Source: Micavibrio sp. UBA5572 (GTDB lineage: Bacteria; Pseudomonadota; Alphaproteobacteria; Micavibrionales; Micavibrionaceae). From it: DNA of 41,168 nucleotides. The stretch is taken from contig DIMG01000001.1 in NCBI GenBank assembly GCA_002425415.1, positions 1 through 41,168 on the forward strand, given 5' to 3'. The position numbers were made by a program, and so were the translations under genes. Below, piece after piece: positions 16,772 through 24,949 of the stretch. The notes under the pieces were generated by a model. The model saw only the letters and a list, made by a program, of their open reading frames with translations, did not search any database and was not told where the DNA came from. Position 1 is the first letter of the stretch; each line of letters opens with the position of its first letter.

Positions 16772-17398
16772 CTATTGGATGAACGAAGGGGGAAAAGGTT
16801 GCTTTTCGTCAGGATGGATCAAAACGCGATATAGGCTGACAAGTAGTTTATGAAATTCGAGAAATGCTGTTTTCCAGTATACTCCATGATCTGGTGAAAA
16901 ATCTTGAGGTTGGACGGCATAAGGAACGAGCGGCGTTGCCGGTAAAACATGCCGAAATTCTAACAGTGAGCGGGGAATGTGGTAATTTGAAGTAATAAGG
17001 TAGACTTCCTTGATTTTATTACTTTCGATCCAGTTTGAAGCCTCAAGGGCGTTGCCTATCGTATTGCCAGCCTCTCGCCCCAAAGTGACATCAAGTGGAT
17101 CAATGGCTTTTTTATCACCACCCCACAGTTTGAGCAAATCATCTAGGGTTACTCCGGAATGAACGCCACTCACCAAAAGATACCTGACTTTGTGGCTTGC
17201 CAATAAATCAAATCCTTGGCTAACCCGATTGCTTCCTCCGGTTAGAACAATTGCAGCATCAAGGGAGCGGTCGGGAGGTTCGGTTGAAAGGGAGCTGATG
17301 GTTGCACAAAAAATTAAAAAACCGGCACTCCAGCATAAAACAGGAAGCCCAATGGTGACCAACAGGGTCAAGAGCATATATCTCAATATTTTGAACAT
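16772..17398 (-). CDS. YdcF/SanA-like DUF218 membrane protein
   Basis: A 208-residue protein with an N-terminal membrane segment (about 6-32) and a DUF218 domain. Matching pieces are DAAIVLTGGSNRVSQGFDLLASHKVRYLLVSGV near the start, EAGNTIGNALEASNWI, and VYLITSNYHIPRSLLEF, which carries the conserved SNYH(I/M)PR motif. DUF218 proteins such as ElyC and SanA are linked to envelope precursor use and barrier integrity; the precise reaction is unknown. It lies 9 bp after the ftsX stop and before plsC, consistent with an envelope role. Confidence 0.87.
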   Translation of the reverse strand: MFKILRYMLLTLLVTIGLPVLCWSAGFLIFCATISSLSTEPPDRSLDAAIVLTGGSNRVSQGFDLLASHKVRYLLVSGVHSGVTLDDLLKLWGGDKKAIDPLDVTLGREAGNTIGNALEASNWIESNKIKEVYLITSNYHIPRSLLEFRHVLPATPLVPYAVQPQDFSPDHGVYWKTAFLEFHKLLVSLYRVLIHPDEKQPFPPSFIQ

Positions 17399-17407
17399 AG
17401 GCGCAGA

Positions 17408-18313
17408 TTACGGCATTTCACGTAGAACACGCAAGGCTGTAATACGAGCCGCCATAACAGCCATAATGGCTAAAAGAAGGGGAACAGCAACAAAAAGAGA
17501 CCATTCGGCTCCTGACAACGTCATTTCGGGGAGTGTTCCCGGGTTATTTCTTGAAATCAAAGATAATAGCCCGAGCGTTGCCAATCCGATCAAGATGCCG
17601 AATGATACCCCTTTCAGCGATTGAACAAGGATATAACGAACAAATTGGTTGGTGATATAGGAATCTGATGCTCCCATAATATGTAACAGCTCTAACTCGC
17701 GATGATGGATTGCCATCCGCGACCTTACCGCTCCGGCGACGACTGTCGCGGTAACCAGCATAATTAGACAAAAAACACCTAGTGATACCAATCTCAACCC
17801 GTTTGCCAGCTTTAATAAATCACTTAACCACGCATCATGGGCATCAACAGTGGCGTTGGGTGATATTTTTCGCGTTGTTACTGCAATTTTGCTGGTAATT
17901 TGAGCGTTACGCTCCGAAATAGTGACTGTAATCAATGCCGGAATTGGTAGATCTTCCCACAGACTGGACACATTTCCAAGCCATGGAGAGAGTAATTTTT
18001 CCATATCCTTTTGGCCAAGACGCTGCGCTTTTTGAACACCTTCAATTTTTAGCAATCCTTGTAACAAGCTCTGAACTTCATCTTCGGATACATTTGCAGC
18101 AGGAATTTCAATTGTGATCGAATTTTCAAGTCCGGATGTCCATGCTTTTGTGATATGCCCCAGTCCGACAATCCCTGTTGCTGCCAAAATAGAAAGAAAA
18201 GCCATCAGGGAAATGAGCAAGACCAGAAACTCTGTTCCTAATTTTAAATGTAGAGGAACGTCATATCCGACACCACGTTTGGGAGAAATAGAAAAAATTC
18301 TAGACATCAACAT
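17408..18313 (-). CDS. ftsX: Cell division ABC transporter permease FtsX
   Basis: Membrane partner of FtsE; in other bacteria FtsEX controls peptidoglycan hydrolases at the septum. The 301 residues have the FtsX layout: cytoplasmic start, TM1 (about 29-50), a periplasmic loop (about 60-165) with VQSLLQGLLKIEGVQKAQRLG and WLGNVSSLWEDLPIPALITV, then three further TM segments (about 172-195, 222-245, 268-290) and a MGASDSYITNQFV coupling segment. It overlaps the ftsE end by 14 bp. Confidence 0.93.
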   Translation of the reverse strand: MLMSRIFSISPKRGVGYDVPLHLKLGTEFLVLLISLMAFLSILAATGIVGLGHITKAWTSGLENSITIEIPAANVSEDEVQSLLQGLLKIEGVQKAQRLGQKDMEKLLSPWLGNVSSLWEDLPIPALITVTISERNAQITSKIAVTTRKISPNATVDAHDAWLSDLLKLANGLRLVSLGVFCLIMLVTATVVAGAVRSRMAIHHRELELLHIMGASDSYITNQFVRYILVQSLKGVSFGILIGLATLGLLSLISRNNPGTLPEMTLSGAEWSLFVAVPLLLAIMAVMAARITALRVLREMP

Positions 18314-19001
18314 TCTCCTTTATTGTTGTAGAAGATGTTGAGGGATTGAAAATATGAAGTTGACCATTCTCTAAAATCAATCGTGAATGGGGTAAGCTAT
18401 CCAGAATTTGTAAACTGTGGGTCGCAATCACGATCGTTGTTCCCATTTTATTAAGCTGTTCAAACAACCCCATCAATTTCATGCCGATTTCATCATCAAG
18501 ATTTCCCGTTGGTTCGTCCGCCAATAATAATTTCGGGTTTGCTATAACCGCACGCGCAACGGCAATCCTTTGCTGTTGCCCACCGGACATAGTTGGTGGA
18601 AGACGATGCATGCAATCTCCCAACCCCACCCAGTCCAACAACTCTTCAACATGAGCCTTGGTTTTCTTTTCGTTCATACCGTTGATCCGTAAGGGAAGAG
18701 CAACATTGTCAAAGGCCGACATGTGGGGCAGTAAACGGAAGTCTTGAAAAATAACTCCTATATTTTGACGGAGAGCCGCAAGATCAGTTCGTGATAATAA
18801 ATTTGTATTCTGGCCGAAAGCTTGAATCGTTCCGCGTGTCGGACGACGTCCCAAATAGAGCAAGGACATAAGAGATGTTTTTCCTGCGCCACTGGGGCCA
18901 CATAGAAAATGGAAAGATCCGGAGGTTAAAGTGAATGTGATATCACTCAAAACTTCGGGGCCTATACCATAACGTAAACCAACATGTTCAAATTTAATCA
19001 T
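18300..19001 (-). CDS. ftsE: Cell division ATP-binding protein FtsE
   Basis: ABC ATPase of the FtsEX complex at the division site. It contains Walker A CGPSGAGKTSL, a Q-loop in VIFQDFRLLPHMSAFDNVALPLR, the signature MSGGQQQRIAVARA, Walker B LLLADEPTGNLD and the H-loop in VIATHS. I use the ATG at 19001 (MIKFEHVGLRYG), which matches the family N-terminus and gives 233 residues; the open frame extends to an ATG at 19037 that would add 12 residues with no ribosome site. It is divergent from the zinc-ribbon gene at 19080, an arrangement common in Alphaproteobacteria. Confidence 0.95.
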   Translation of the reverse strand: MIKFEHVGLRYGIGPEVLSDITFTLTSGSFHFLCGPSGAGKTSLMSLLYLGRRPTRGTIQAFGQNTNLLSRTDLAALRQNIGVIFQDFRLLPHMSAFDNVALPLRINGMNEKKTKAHVEELLDWVGLGDCMHRLPPTMSGGQQQRIAVARAVIANPKLLLADEPTGNLDDEIGMKLMGLFEQLNKMGTTIVIATHSLQILDSLPHSRLILENGQLHIFNPSTSSTTIKENVDV

Positions 19002-19079
19002 TGAAACTATAAACCTTGCTTGCTCAAAGAGACTCATCGACTTATTATCAATACATGAGACTCTTAACGGTTTGAAGGC

Positions 19080-19982
19080 ATGATTTTAACCTGTCCCTCT
19101 TGTTCTGCCAAATATATGGTATCATCTGACACGATTGGAGAATCTGGTCGGCCGGTACGTTGCGCAAAATGTAAACACCAATGGGTACAAAAATCAGAAA
19201 AAGATTCGCTCGATGACTTGATTAGTCGTATTCAATCAGTCGAATTGGATGAGATAGGCTTTGAAGAAGTTGCTTCCCATGAAGGTCAAGCCAAAGAATC
19301 TTTTGTTCAAAAGTTATTAGAAGCAATCGCTTTAAGACGGGCTCGTCTGAATTTCTGGAGCGATCGTAAAATTCTAGATTTTAAATCCAGATTGAACCGA
19401 ATCAAGTCAAGCTTATCAGTTGATAAAAAGACCGTATCCAAAGTGTTGGGTGGCATGGTGTCCGCCGTTCTTGTTTTTTCTGTATTGGCTGGCGTTATTA
19501 TTCTATCCAGAAATCAAATTATTCATTATTTTCCAAATACTTCCAAATTTTTCTTAAACCTTGGGCTGAACGGATCTCTGGATCATGGTTTGCCTCGACC
19601 AGAATCTTCCCTTGCCTTTGATCGCTTGGAAATTTTTGATGATACTCACGGAACCCCCAAATTATCTGGAATGTTGATAAATCTGACCAAGAAGGAAATT
19701 GATGTGCCTTCATTATCCATCAATATTCTGGATGAAAGTGGCCAAGTCATGATGAGTCAGGCGGCGACCATGTCCGAACACGTCATTTTGGCAGAAGGCC
19801 AGTTGGATTTTGAAATCGATTTAAAGGACAAGATACCGCATACAGCCAAAAAACTCGAGATCAGGTTTTCTGACCCGTCTGCGGAATTGCCTGTCCCAGA
19901 AGACCACGAAGACAACAGCGAAGGCAATAGTAGTCATGAACCAGAAAGGCCAATTCACCCTATGTCAGAATCTCACCATTAA
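19080..19982 (+). CDS. MJ0042-type zinc-ribbon membrane protein
   Basis: A 300-residue protein of unknown role. The N-terminal zinc ribbon is clear: C5-x2-C8 and C28-x2-C31, with RPVRCAKCKHQWVQ, the MJ0042 finger pattern. A charged linker follows, then one membrane segment (about 122-143), and an outer domain (about 175-265) with DRLEIFDDTHGTPKLSGMLIN and beta strands as in DUF3426-like proteins. The end is acidic and His/Pro rich. Such proteins commonly sit next to ftsE in this class. The stop codon overlaps that of the convergent LptM-like gene (shared TTAA, 19979-19982). Confidence 0.85.
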   Translation: MILTCPSCSAKYMVSSDTIGESGRPVRCAKCKHQWVQKSEKDSLDDLISRIQSVELDEIGFEEVASHEGQAKESFVQKLLEAIALRRARLNFWSDRKILDFKSRLNRIKSSLSVDKKTVSKVLGGMVSAVLVFSVLAGVIILSRNQIIHYFPNTSKFFLNLGLNGSLDHGLPRPESSLAFDRLEIFDDTHGTPKLSGMLINLTKKEIDVPSLSINILDESGQVMMSQAATMSEHVILAEGQLDFEIDLKDKIPHTAKKLEIRFSDPSAELPVPEDHEDNSEGNSSHEPERPIHPMSESHH

Positions 19983-20149
19983 CGGGATGCAGGATAGTTG
20001 GACGGGAATTTCTCTTGATCGGTTTCTGAGGGAGAAGACAGAGATCCTGGCTTAATTCCGCACCCACAAAGGACAAGCGAAAATACCAAGAACAATCCTG
20101 CCAGTAAGATAGCAGGCCTAACACTGAAGATGTGAAAACGATTAGTCAT
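19979..20149 (-). CDS. Small LptM/YifL-like lipoprotein
   Basis: A 56-residue lipoprotein candidate. The start has basic residues, then a hydrophobic stretch (about 13-27) ending in LCGC-GIKPGSLSSP, close to the CGLKGPL motif of LptM/YifL lipoproteins that help LptD oxidation in the outer membrane. KPGSL replaces the usual KGPL. I use the ATG at 20149; the frame extends to 20245 but that part would overlap tlpA. No clear ribosome site. In related genomes a lipoprotein of this kind lies between argH and lysA next to tlpA; here neither is present. Confidence 0.62.
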   Translation of the reverse strand: MTNRFHIFSVRPAILLAGLFLVFSLVLCGCGIKPGSLSSPSETDQEKFPSNYPASR

Positions 20150-20186
20150 GAATATAGAAATAACACACAAGAAGAAGAAGGAAAAG

Positions 20187-20789
20187 ATGAGAAGCAAACT
20201 GATTGGACAATTTGTAATTTTTTTACTTTCTTTTGCGCTTATCACAGGAAATATTTCAGTTTTCCAATTTTGCCATGCTCAGACAGACTCGGAAGAACAG
20301 GAACAGGAAGAAGAAAACTATCCATTTAAGGCGGAGCTGAAAGAAGATTTTGTAACCGTCGAAAGATATGATGGAAGTCTATTGATGAAGACTCTGGAAG
20401 TGGATGATATGAACAGGGATTCTGCCTTTTTAACTCAAGATAAAGAAAAGCTGACCATCATCAATTATTGGGCGCCGTGGTGCGCGATTTGTATGGTTGA
20501 ACTTCCTGTTTTGAGGCTTTTTCAAAAAGAAAGACCCGATATTCGCGTTTTGTATGTTGCGGAAAATAGAGATGGTTTTTTTGCGGCAAAAGAGGTCATA
20601 GATGAAAAAGAACTGCCTTACGAAGATAGTTTTTTCGATGCTAGAAATTACATAAGAAGATGGTTGAGCATAAAAATATTTCCAACCAGTATCATTGTTT
20701 CTCCGGACGGAAAAATTCTTTATCGTGTAGAAGGAGATGGAAATTGGACTTCTGCATACATGCAAGAATTTCTAAATTCTTTAAAATAA
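20187..20789 (+). CDS. TlpA/ResA-like exported thioredoxin
   Basis: Periplasmic thiol-disulfide protein, 200 residues. A signal peptide or anchor covers about 1-31 (hydrophobic 7-27; CHA-QT is a possible cleavage site), followed by a run of Glu/Gln, then a thioredoxin fold with WAPWCAICMVELPVL: the CxxC is C99-A-I-C102. FPTSIIVSPDGKILYRVEGDGNW holds the cis-Pro segment. I use the ATG at 20187 because AAGGA lies just before it; an ATG at 20148 in the same frame would add 13 mostly charged residues and overlap the LptM-like gene. Such proteins reduce cytochrome c maturation or outer-membrane substrates; which one here is unknown. Confidence 0.85.
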   Translation: MRSKLIGQFVIFLLSFALITGNISVFQFCHAQTDSEEQEQEEENYPFKAELKEDFVTVERYDGSLLMKTLEVDDMNRDSAFLTQDKEKLTIINYWAPWCAICMVELPVLRLFQKERPDIRVLYVAENRDGFFAAKEVIDEKELPYEDSFFDARNYIRRWLSIKIFPTSIIVSPDGKILYRVEGDGNWTSAYMQEFLNSLK

Positions 20790-20870
20790 CAGTATATATG
20801 TGTGCAAAGTTAAAGAAAGTTAACCTTTATCAGGCATTTTGGATAGATAACGCAAAATGGAATATCGACT

Positions 20871-22175
20871 ATGAGCTATGTAGCAGGTGACCCCATCCAA
20901 CAGATCAGCCAAGATCAACTTGATGCGCTGGTCAGTCTTCACCAAAGATATTTGGAAGGCCGCATCGGTGGCCGACGAGCATCGCTAAAACATACGAATA
21001 TTTCCGGCCTTGATCTTCGACATCAAAATTTAAAGCAGGCTGATTTTTCAGGTTGTATTATGCGTAAGATGGATCTTTCTAATACAAACTTTCAAGAAGC
21101 CGTTTTATATGCTTGTGATTTAAGTTTCTCAAATCTGCATAATACCAGTTTTGTACGAGCGGATATGCGCGGATCTAAAATTGAAAGCGCAAACCTGATC
21201 GGGGCAGATTTGGAGCAAGCCGATTTGCGGGTTGGTGCAATTACACAAGATGGAGCCTATACAACTCCTCAACCGGTAAATTTCAGAGGAGCCAACCTAT
21301 CAGGAGCACGTCTGGCAGGAACCATGGCCAATAATGCGGATTTTTCAGATGCTATTATGTCACGGGTTAATGTTCAAAATGCTGATTTAAGAGGAGCAAA
21401 GCTTGAAGGGGCAGATTTGACCGGTGCGGATATGAACGGCGTTCAGTTAGCTGGAGCTGATCTTAAAAATGCGATTTTGACCGGTGCAAATGTTAAAATG
21501 GTTATGGATAAATTTGACATGTCCGGTGCTATTACCGATGAAAATATTGGCCCTTCGGTTGCTGATTTACAAATTCCATTGGTTAAGCTGATTGATGAGC
21601 ATCAACTTTGGGTCAGAACATCGGGGGCAGAAGGCCGTCAGCTTGATCTATCGGATTATGATTTGCGTGAAATTGGCTCACTCAAAATGGAAAAATTAAC
21701 AGCGTTACGGGCGAAAAGAGCCAAATTTTTTGCCATGAATCTGTTCAAGATAGAATTGCAAAGTGCTGTGCTTGATGAAGCCGATTTTAGACGCTGTGAT
21801 TTGGAAGAGGCTGACTTTCGCGGTTCAAGCTTGCAACGTGCAAAGTTTTCTCATGCCAAAATATCAAGGGCTAATTTTTCATCATTGTTGTTTTCAAAAG
21901 AAAGCAATCATCGTTTGGCGCATTGCGATTTGCGTTGGGCGGAATTTCGGTATGCAGACCTGACTGATGCAAAATTAAAAGGGGCAATCTTGCATTATGC
22001 TGATTTGTCCTACGCAAACCTAAGTGGGTGTGATTTGCGCGAATGTGATTTCACAGGGGCAAATATGGAGGGAGCTATTCTGGATGACGCGAATCTGGAT
22101 GGGGCAATTCTTGAACGTCAACAGACAGGCAAAGCATTTTCGCTCGACTCACTCAAACAAGAAGATGAATCTTGA
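20871..22175 (+). CDS. Pentapeptide-repeat protein with two modules
   Basis: A 434-residue protein built mainly from A(D/N)LXX repeats that fold as a right-handed quadrilateral beta-helix. Each of two modules begins with a related lead-in: LHQRYLEGRIGGRRASL (about 23-40) and EHQLWVRTSGAEGRQLDL (about 243-262). Repeats run through about 42-225 and 262-420, with many GADL, GANL, GAKL and NADL units. No signal peptide or membrane segment is seen, so a cytosolic location is likely. Family members bind proteins and in some cases DNA gyrase (Qnr, MfpA); there is no specific sign of that here. The ribosome site is weak. Confidence 0.9.
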   Translation: MSYVAGDPIQQISQDQLDALVSLHQRYLEGRIGGRRASLKHTNISGLDLRHQNLKQADFSGCIMRKMDLSNTNFQEAVLYACDLSFSNLHNTSFVRADMRGSKIESANLIGADLEQADLRVGAITQDGAYTTPQPVNFRGANLSGARLAGTMANNADFSDAIMSRVNVQNADLRGAKLEGADLTGADMNGVQLAGADLKNAILTGANVKMVMDKFDMSGAITDENIGPSVADLQIPLVKLIDEHQLWVRTSGAEGRQLDLSDYDLREIGSLKMEKLTALRAKRAKFFAMNLFKIELQSAVLDEADFRRCDLEEADFRGSSLQRAKFSHAKISRANFSSLLFSKESNHRLAHCDLRWAEFRYADLTDAKLKGAILHYADLSYANLSGCDLRECDFTGANMEGAILDDANLDGAILERQQTGKAFSLDSLKQEDES

Positions 22176-22180
22176 CGGCA

Positions 22181-23116
22181 CTAAACTTTGCTTGTCAGTT
22201 CGGGGACGGCTTCAAATAAATCCGCGACCAGACCATAATCGGCCACTTGAAAAATCGGTGCGTCGGGGTCTTTGTTAATAGCCACAATAACTTTTGAATC
22301 TTTCATTCCTGCCAAATGCTGGATAGCACCGGAAATTCCGATTGCAATATAAAGCTGGGGTGCAACAATTTTTCCTGTTTGTCCTACCTGATAATCATTC
22401 GAGATATATCCGGCATCGACTGCAGCGCGGGATGCGCCGACTGCTGCGCCAAGTTTGTCGGCTAATTGACCAATGATAGAAAAATTTTCAGCCGATCCAA
22501 CTCCGCGACCACCGGATACGACAATTTTGGAGGAAGGGAGTTCTGGACGTTCGGATTTGGTTAGTTCAGCTTTAATAAATTTGCTTTGACCTTCTGCCCC
22601 AAGACTTGAAGAATTTCCAGACTCAACCGAGGCCGAACCGCCAGATACAGAGGCTGGAGCAAAGGCTGTCATGCGAATGGTCATGAGTTTAATCGTGTCT
22701 TTGCTTTCAACGGTCGCAATGGCATTTCCCGCATAGACAGGGCGTTTGAACGTTGTTGGAGAAATAATTTCCATCACATCGGAAATTTGTTGGACATCCA
22801 ATAGACCGGCAACACGCGGCAAAATATTTTTACCAAAAATTGAAGCAGGAGCAAGAACATGGGAGTATCCCTTTGCTAATTCCGCAATGACAGGTGCAAA
22901 AACTTCCGGCAACTGATGATCGAGGGCGGGCGTGTCAATGCCAATGACTTTGGCAACACCAGCAATCTGACTTGCCATTTGCACGATGTTGTCAATGTCA
23001 GATCCGCCCACTAACAAATGAACATCATCAGAAAGTTTAAGGGCTGCTGTAACACAATTTAATGTCGATGATTTAAGACCACCTGCACTATGTTCTGAAA
23101 TAACCAATATGGACAT
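22181..23116 (-). CDS. etfA: Electron transfer flavoprotein, alpha subunit
   Basis: Carries FAD and passes electrons from acyl-CoA and related dehydrogenases to ETF-quinone oxidoreductase. The C-terminal FAD domain is typical: VVSGGRGVGSAENFSIIGQLADKLGAAVGASRAAVDAGY, then QVGQTGKIVAPQLYIAIGISGAIQH, and VAINKDPDAPIFQVADYGLVADL. The N-terminal Rossmann-like domain has VLAPASIFGKNILPRVAGLLD. Length 311 is normal. It starts two bases after the etfB stop, so the pair is made together. A dedicated ETF oxidoreductase is not in the window. Confidence 0.96.
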   Translation of the reverse strand: MSILVISEHSAGGLKSSTLNCVTAALKLSDDVHLLVGGSDIDNIVQMASQIAGVAKVIGIDTPALDHQLPEVFAPVIAELAKGYSHVLAPASIFGKNILPRVAGLLDVQQISDVMEIISPTTFKRPVYAGNAIATVESKDTIKLMTIRMTAFAPASVSGGSASVESGNSSSLGAEGQSKFIKAELTKSERPELPSSKIVVSGGRGVGSAENFSIIGQLADKLGAAVGASRAAVDAGYISNDYQVGQTGKIVAPQLYIAIGISGAIQHLAGMKDSKVIVAINKDPDAPIFQVADYGLVADLFEAVPELTSKV

Positions 23117-23118
23117 GA

Positions 23119-23886
23119 CTAGATTACCTTTGCTTCATTCTTTAATTTGTCAACCAACTCGTCAACCGAGGCAACTTTAATACCAGCACTTCTTGTGGCT
23201 GGTTCTTCCAGTGATAGCAGAGTCAGGCGGGGTGACAAATCAATTCCCAGATCTTCTGGAGATATTGTTTCCATTGGTTTTTGTTTGGCCTTCATAATAT
23301 TGGGTAAGGCCGCATATCTGGGTTCGTTTAAGCGAAGGTCTGTTGTAATAATAGCGGGTAAAGAAATTTGTAAGGTTTCCAATCCGCCATCAATCTCTCT
23401 AGTGACTAACGCCAAAGATGCGGATTCAATAACAACTTTCGATGCAAATGTCGCTTGCGGCCACCCCATAAGAGCAGCCAGTATTTGACCGGTTTGATTG
23501 CTGTCATCATCAATCGATTGCTTACCCATAACAACCAATGAAGGTTGTTCTTTTTCAATGAGGGATTTCAGAATTTTGGCAACTGCCAAAGGCTCGACTC
23601 CGCCAAGATCCGTAGGAACATCTGTTTTGACCAAAATGCCCCGATCTGCACCAATAGCCATCGCGGCTCTAATGACATCTTGTGCTTTATCAGGTCCAAT
23701 TGATACAACGACAATTTCGCTGACTTGGCCTTTTTCCTTTAGTCGAACGGCTTCTTCAACCGCAATTTCATCAAACGGATTCATGGACATCTTGACATTG
23801 GTCAATTCAACGCCGGATTTATCAGGTTTGATCCTGATTTTGACATTGTAATCCACCACACGTTTGATAGGGACAAGAATTTTCAT
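23119..23886 (-). CDS. etfB: Electron transfer flavoprotein, beta subunit
   Basis: Partner of EtfA; binds AMP. The protein begins MKILVPIKRVVDYNVKIRIK, with MNPFDEIAVEEAVRLKEKG and the AMP-site segment VVMGKQSIDDDSNQTGQILAALMGWPQATFAS. I use the ATG at 23886, giving 255 residues as usual for the family; the frame stays open to 23973 but that extension overlaps the upstream twin-TM gene and is out of family. Order ubiG, twin-TM protein, etfB, etfA on one strand suggests a shared link to ubiquinone and respiration. Confidence 0.95.
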   Translation of the reverse strand: MKILVPIKRVVDYNVKIRIKPDKSGVELTNVKMSMNPFDEIAVEEAVRLKEKGQVSEIVVVSIGPDKAQDVIRAAMAIGADRGILVKTDVPTDLGGVEPLAVAKILKSLIEKEQPSLVVMGKQSIDDDSNQTGQILAALMGWPQATFASKVVIESASLALVTREIDGGLETLQISLPAIITTDLRLNEPRYAALPNIMKAKQKPMETISPEDLGIDLSPRLTLLSLEEPATRSAGIKVASVDELVDKLKNEAKVI

Positions 23887-23911
23887 GGTATTTAAAGTCT
23901 TTCGGCTGGGT

Positions 23912-24106
23912 TCAAGTAGAAAAAAACCACATTGTGGCAAGAAGAACAAGACATAGTGCCTGCAATCCGACACGAAGTTTCATAAGGTTATTGCTGTGCT
24001 TTTTATTAAAAGCTCCACCTTTCATCATAGAAAATATTCCAAGACCCAGAACGGCTAAAACAGCGGTGAGTGTGCATATTGTAAGGATTAAAATAAGAGG
24101 TTCCAT
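23912..24106 (-). CDS. Twin transmembrane (HIG1-like) small protein
   Basis: A 64-residue protein with two hydrophobic segments (about 4-27 and 46-62) and a short basic loop. The pattern FSMMKGGAFNKKHSNNLMKLRVGLQ matches the small twin-TM proteins often found beside etfB in Alphaproteobacteria and related to HIG1 domains, which associate with respiratory complexes in mitochondria and some bacteria. The function here is inferred only from that. It lies between ubiG (15 bp away) and etfB (25 bp away). Confidence 0.85.
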   Translation of the reverse strand: MEPLILILTICTLTAVLAVLGLGIFSMMKGGAFNKKHSNNLMKLRVGLQALCLVLLATMWFFST

Positions 24107-24121
24107 GGGAAAATTCTAACC

Positions 24122-24853
24122 TTACTTGGCCTTGGTGGCTACCATAAAATAATTAACATCGAGGTCGTGGGGAGCAAGAGCGAATTTGCCATGAAGCGGT
24201 TGGTAAACCAAGCCACTTGCCGTTGTTAACTGCAATCCTGAGGCTTCGATCATTCGTGCCAATTCGGATGGTTTGATAAATTTACCCCATTCGTGAGTCC
24301 CTGCCGGAGCCCAATTTAAAACGCGCTCTGCGACAATAATTCCCAAACCGTAGGATTTCCATGTTCTGTTTAATGTCGAAAAAATTACACGGCCATTAGG
24401 CTTGAGTAGACTGGCGCATAAATCAATAAAATGACTGGGGCGTGATACATGCTCTAAAATCTCGAGGGCGGTAATCGAATCAAATTTTAGACCCTTTTCT
24501 GCCAAGTCTTCTGCTGCGCCGCAAAAATAGTTGATTTGCAAATTTTGATCTTGAGCATGTGTTTTTGCAATATCAATGGCACACGCATCCGCATCCGCGC
24601 CTGTAACCTTGGCGCCTAAACGCGCCATAGGCTCACAAACCAATCCTCCTCCGCATCCAATATCAAGAATCGATTGACCTTTCAGATCCCCTAATGCCTT
24701 TTTAATAAACGCCATGCGGGCGGGGGTCATCTTATGCAATGGGGCATAAGTCCCTTGCAAAGCCCACCAATCTGAGGCATGCGCAGAAAAGTGAGAGATT
24801 TCATTCTGGTCTATGGTCGAGATTCGGGACGTTTTTTTTCTTGCGTTTATCAT
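24122..24853 (-). CDS. ubiG: Ubiquinone biosynthesis O-methyltransferase UbiG
   Basis: Catalyses the two O-methylations in ubiquinone synthesis. The 243 residues show the SAM site ILDIGCGGGLVCEPMARLGAKVTGADAD, ALEILEHVSRPSHFIDLCASLLKPNG, and a WWALQGTYAPLHKMTPARM segment typical of UbiG near the start (the W-x-P-L-H region). The last motif is a THEWGKFIKPSEL segment. It is divergent from lysC, as in many Alphaproteobacteria. No overlap with neighbours; the promoter regions of the two genes share the 96 bp between them. Confidence 0.95.
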   Translation of the reverse strand: MINARKKTSRISTIDQNEISHFSAHASDWWALQGTYAPLHKMTPARMAFIKKALGDLKGQSILDIGCGGGLVCEPMARLGAKVTGADADACAIDIAKTHAQDQNLQINYFCGAAEDLAEKGLKFDSITALEILEHVSRPSHFIDLCASLLKPNGRVIFSTLNRTWKSYGLGIIVAERVLNWAPAGTHEWGKFIKPSELARMIEASGLQLTTASGLVYQPLHGKFALAPHDLDVNYFMVATKAK

Positions 24854-24949
24854 AGTGCACAGAATAAAGACTTTTTCTTGGAAAGACTATAGGCAGTTTT
24901 TCAGAAAATTGTTAAGCTGCACCTGATTTTTGGGAAAATAGATATTTAG

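Noticed and set aside
23887..23973. N-terminal extension of EtfB
   Set aside because: It overlaps the coding end of the twin-TM gene and adds 29 residues that are not found in the family; the ATG at 23886 fits better.
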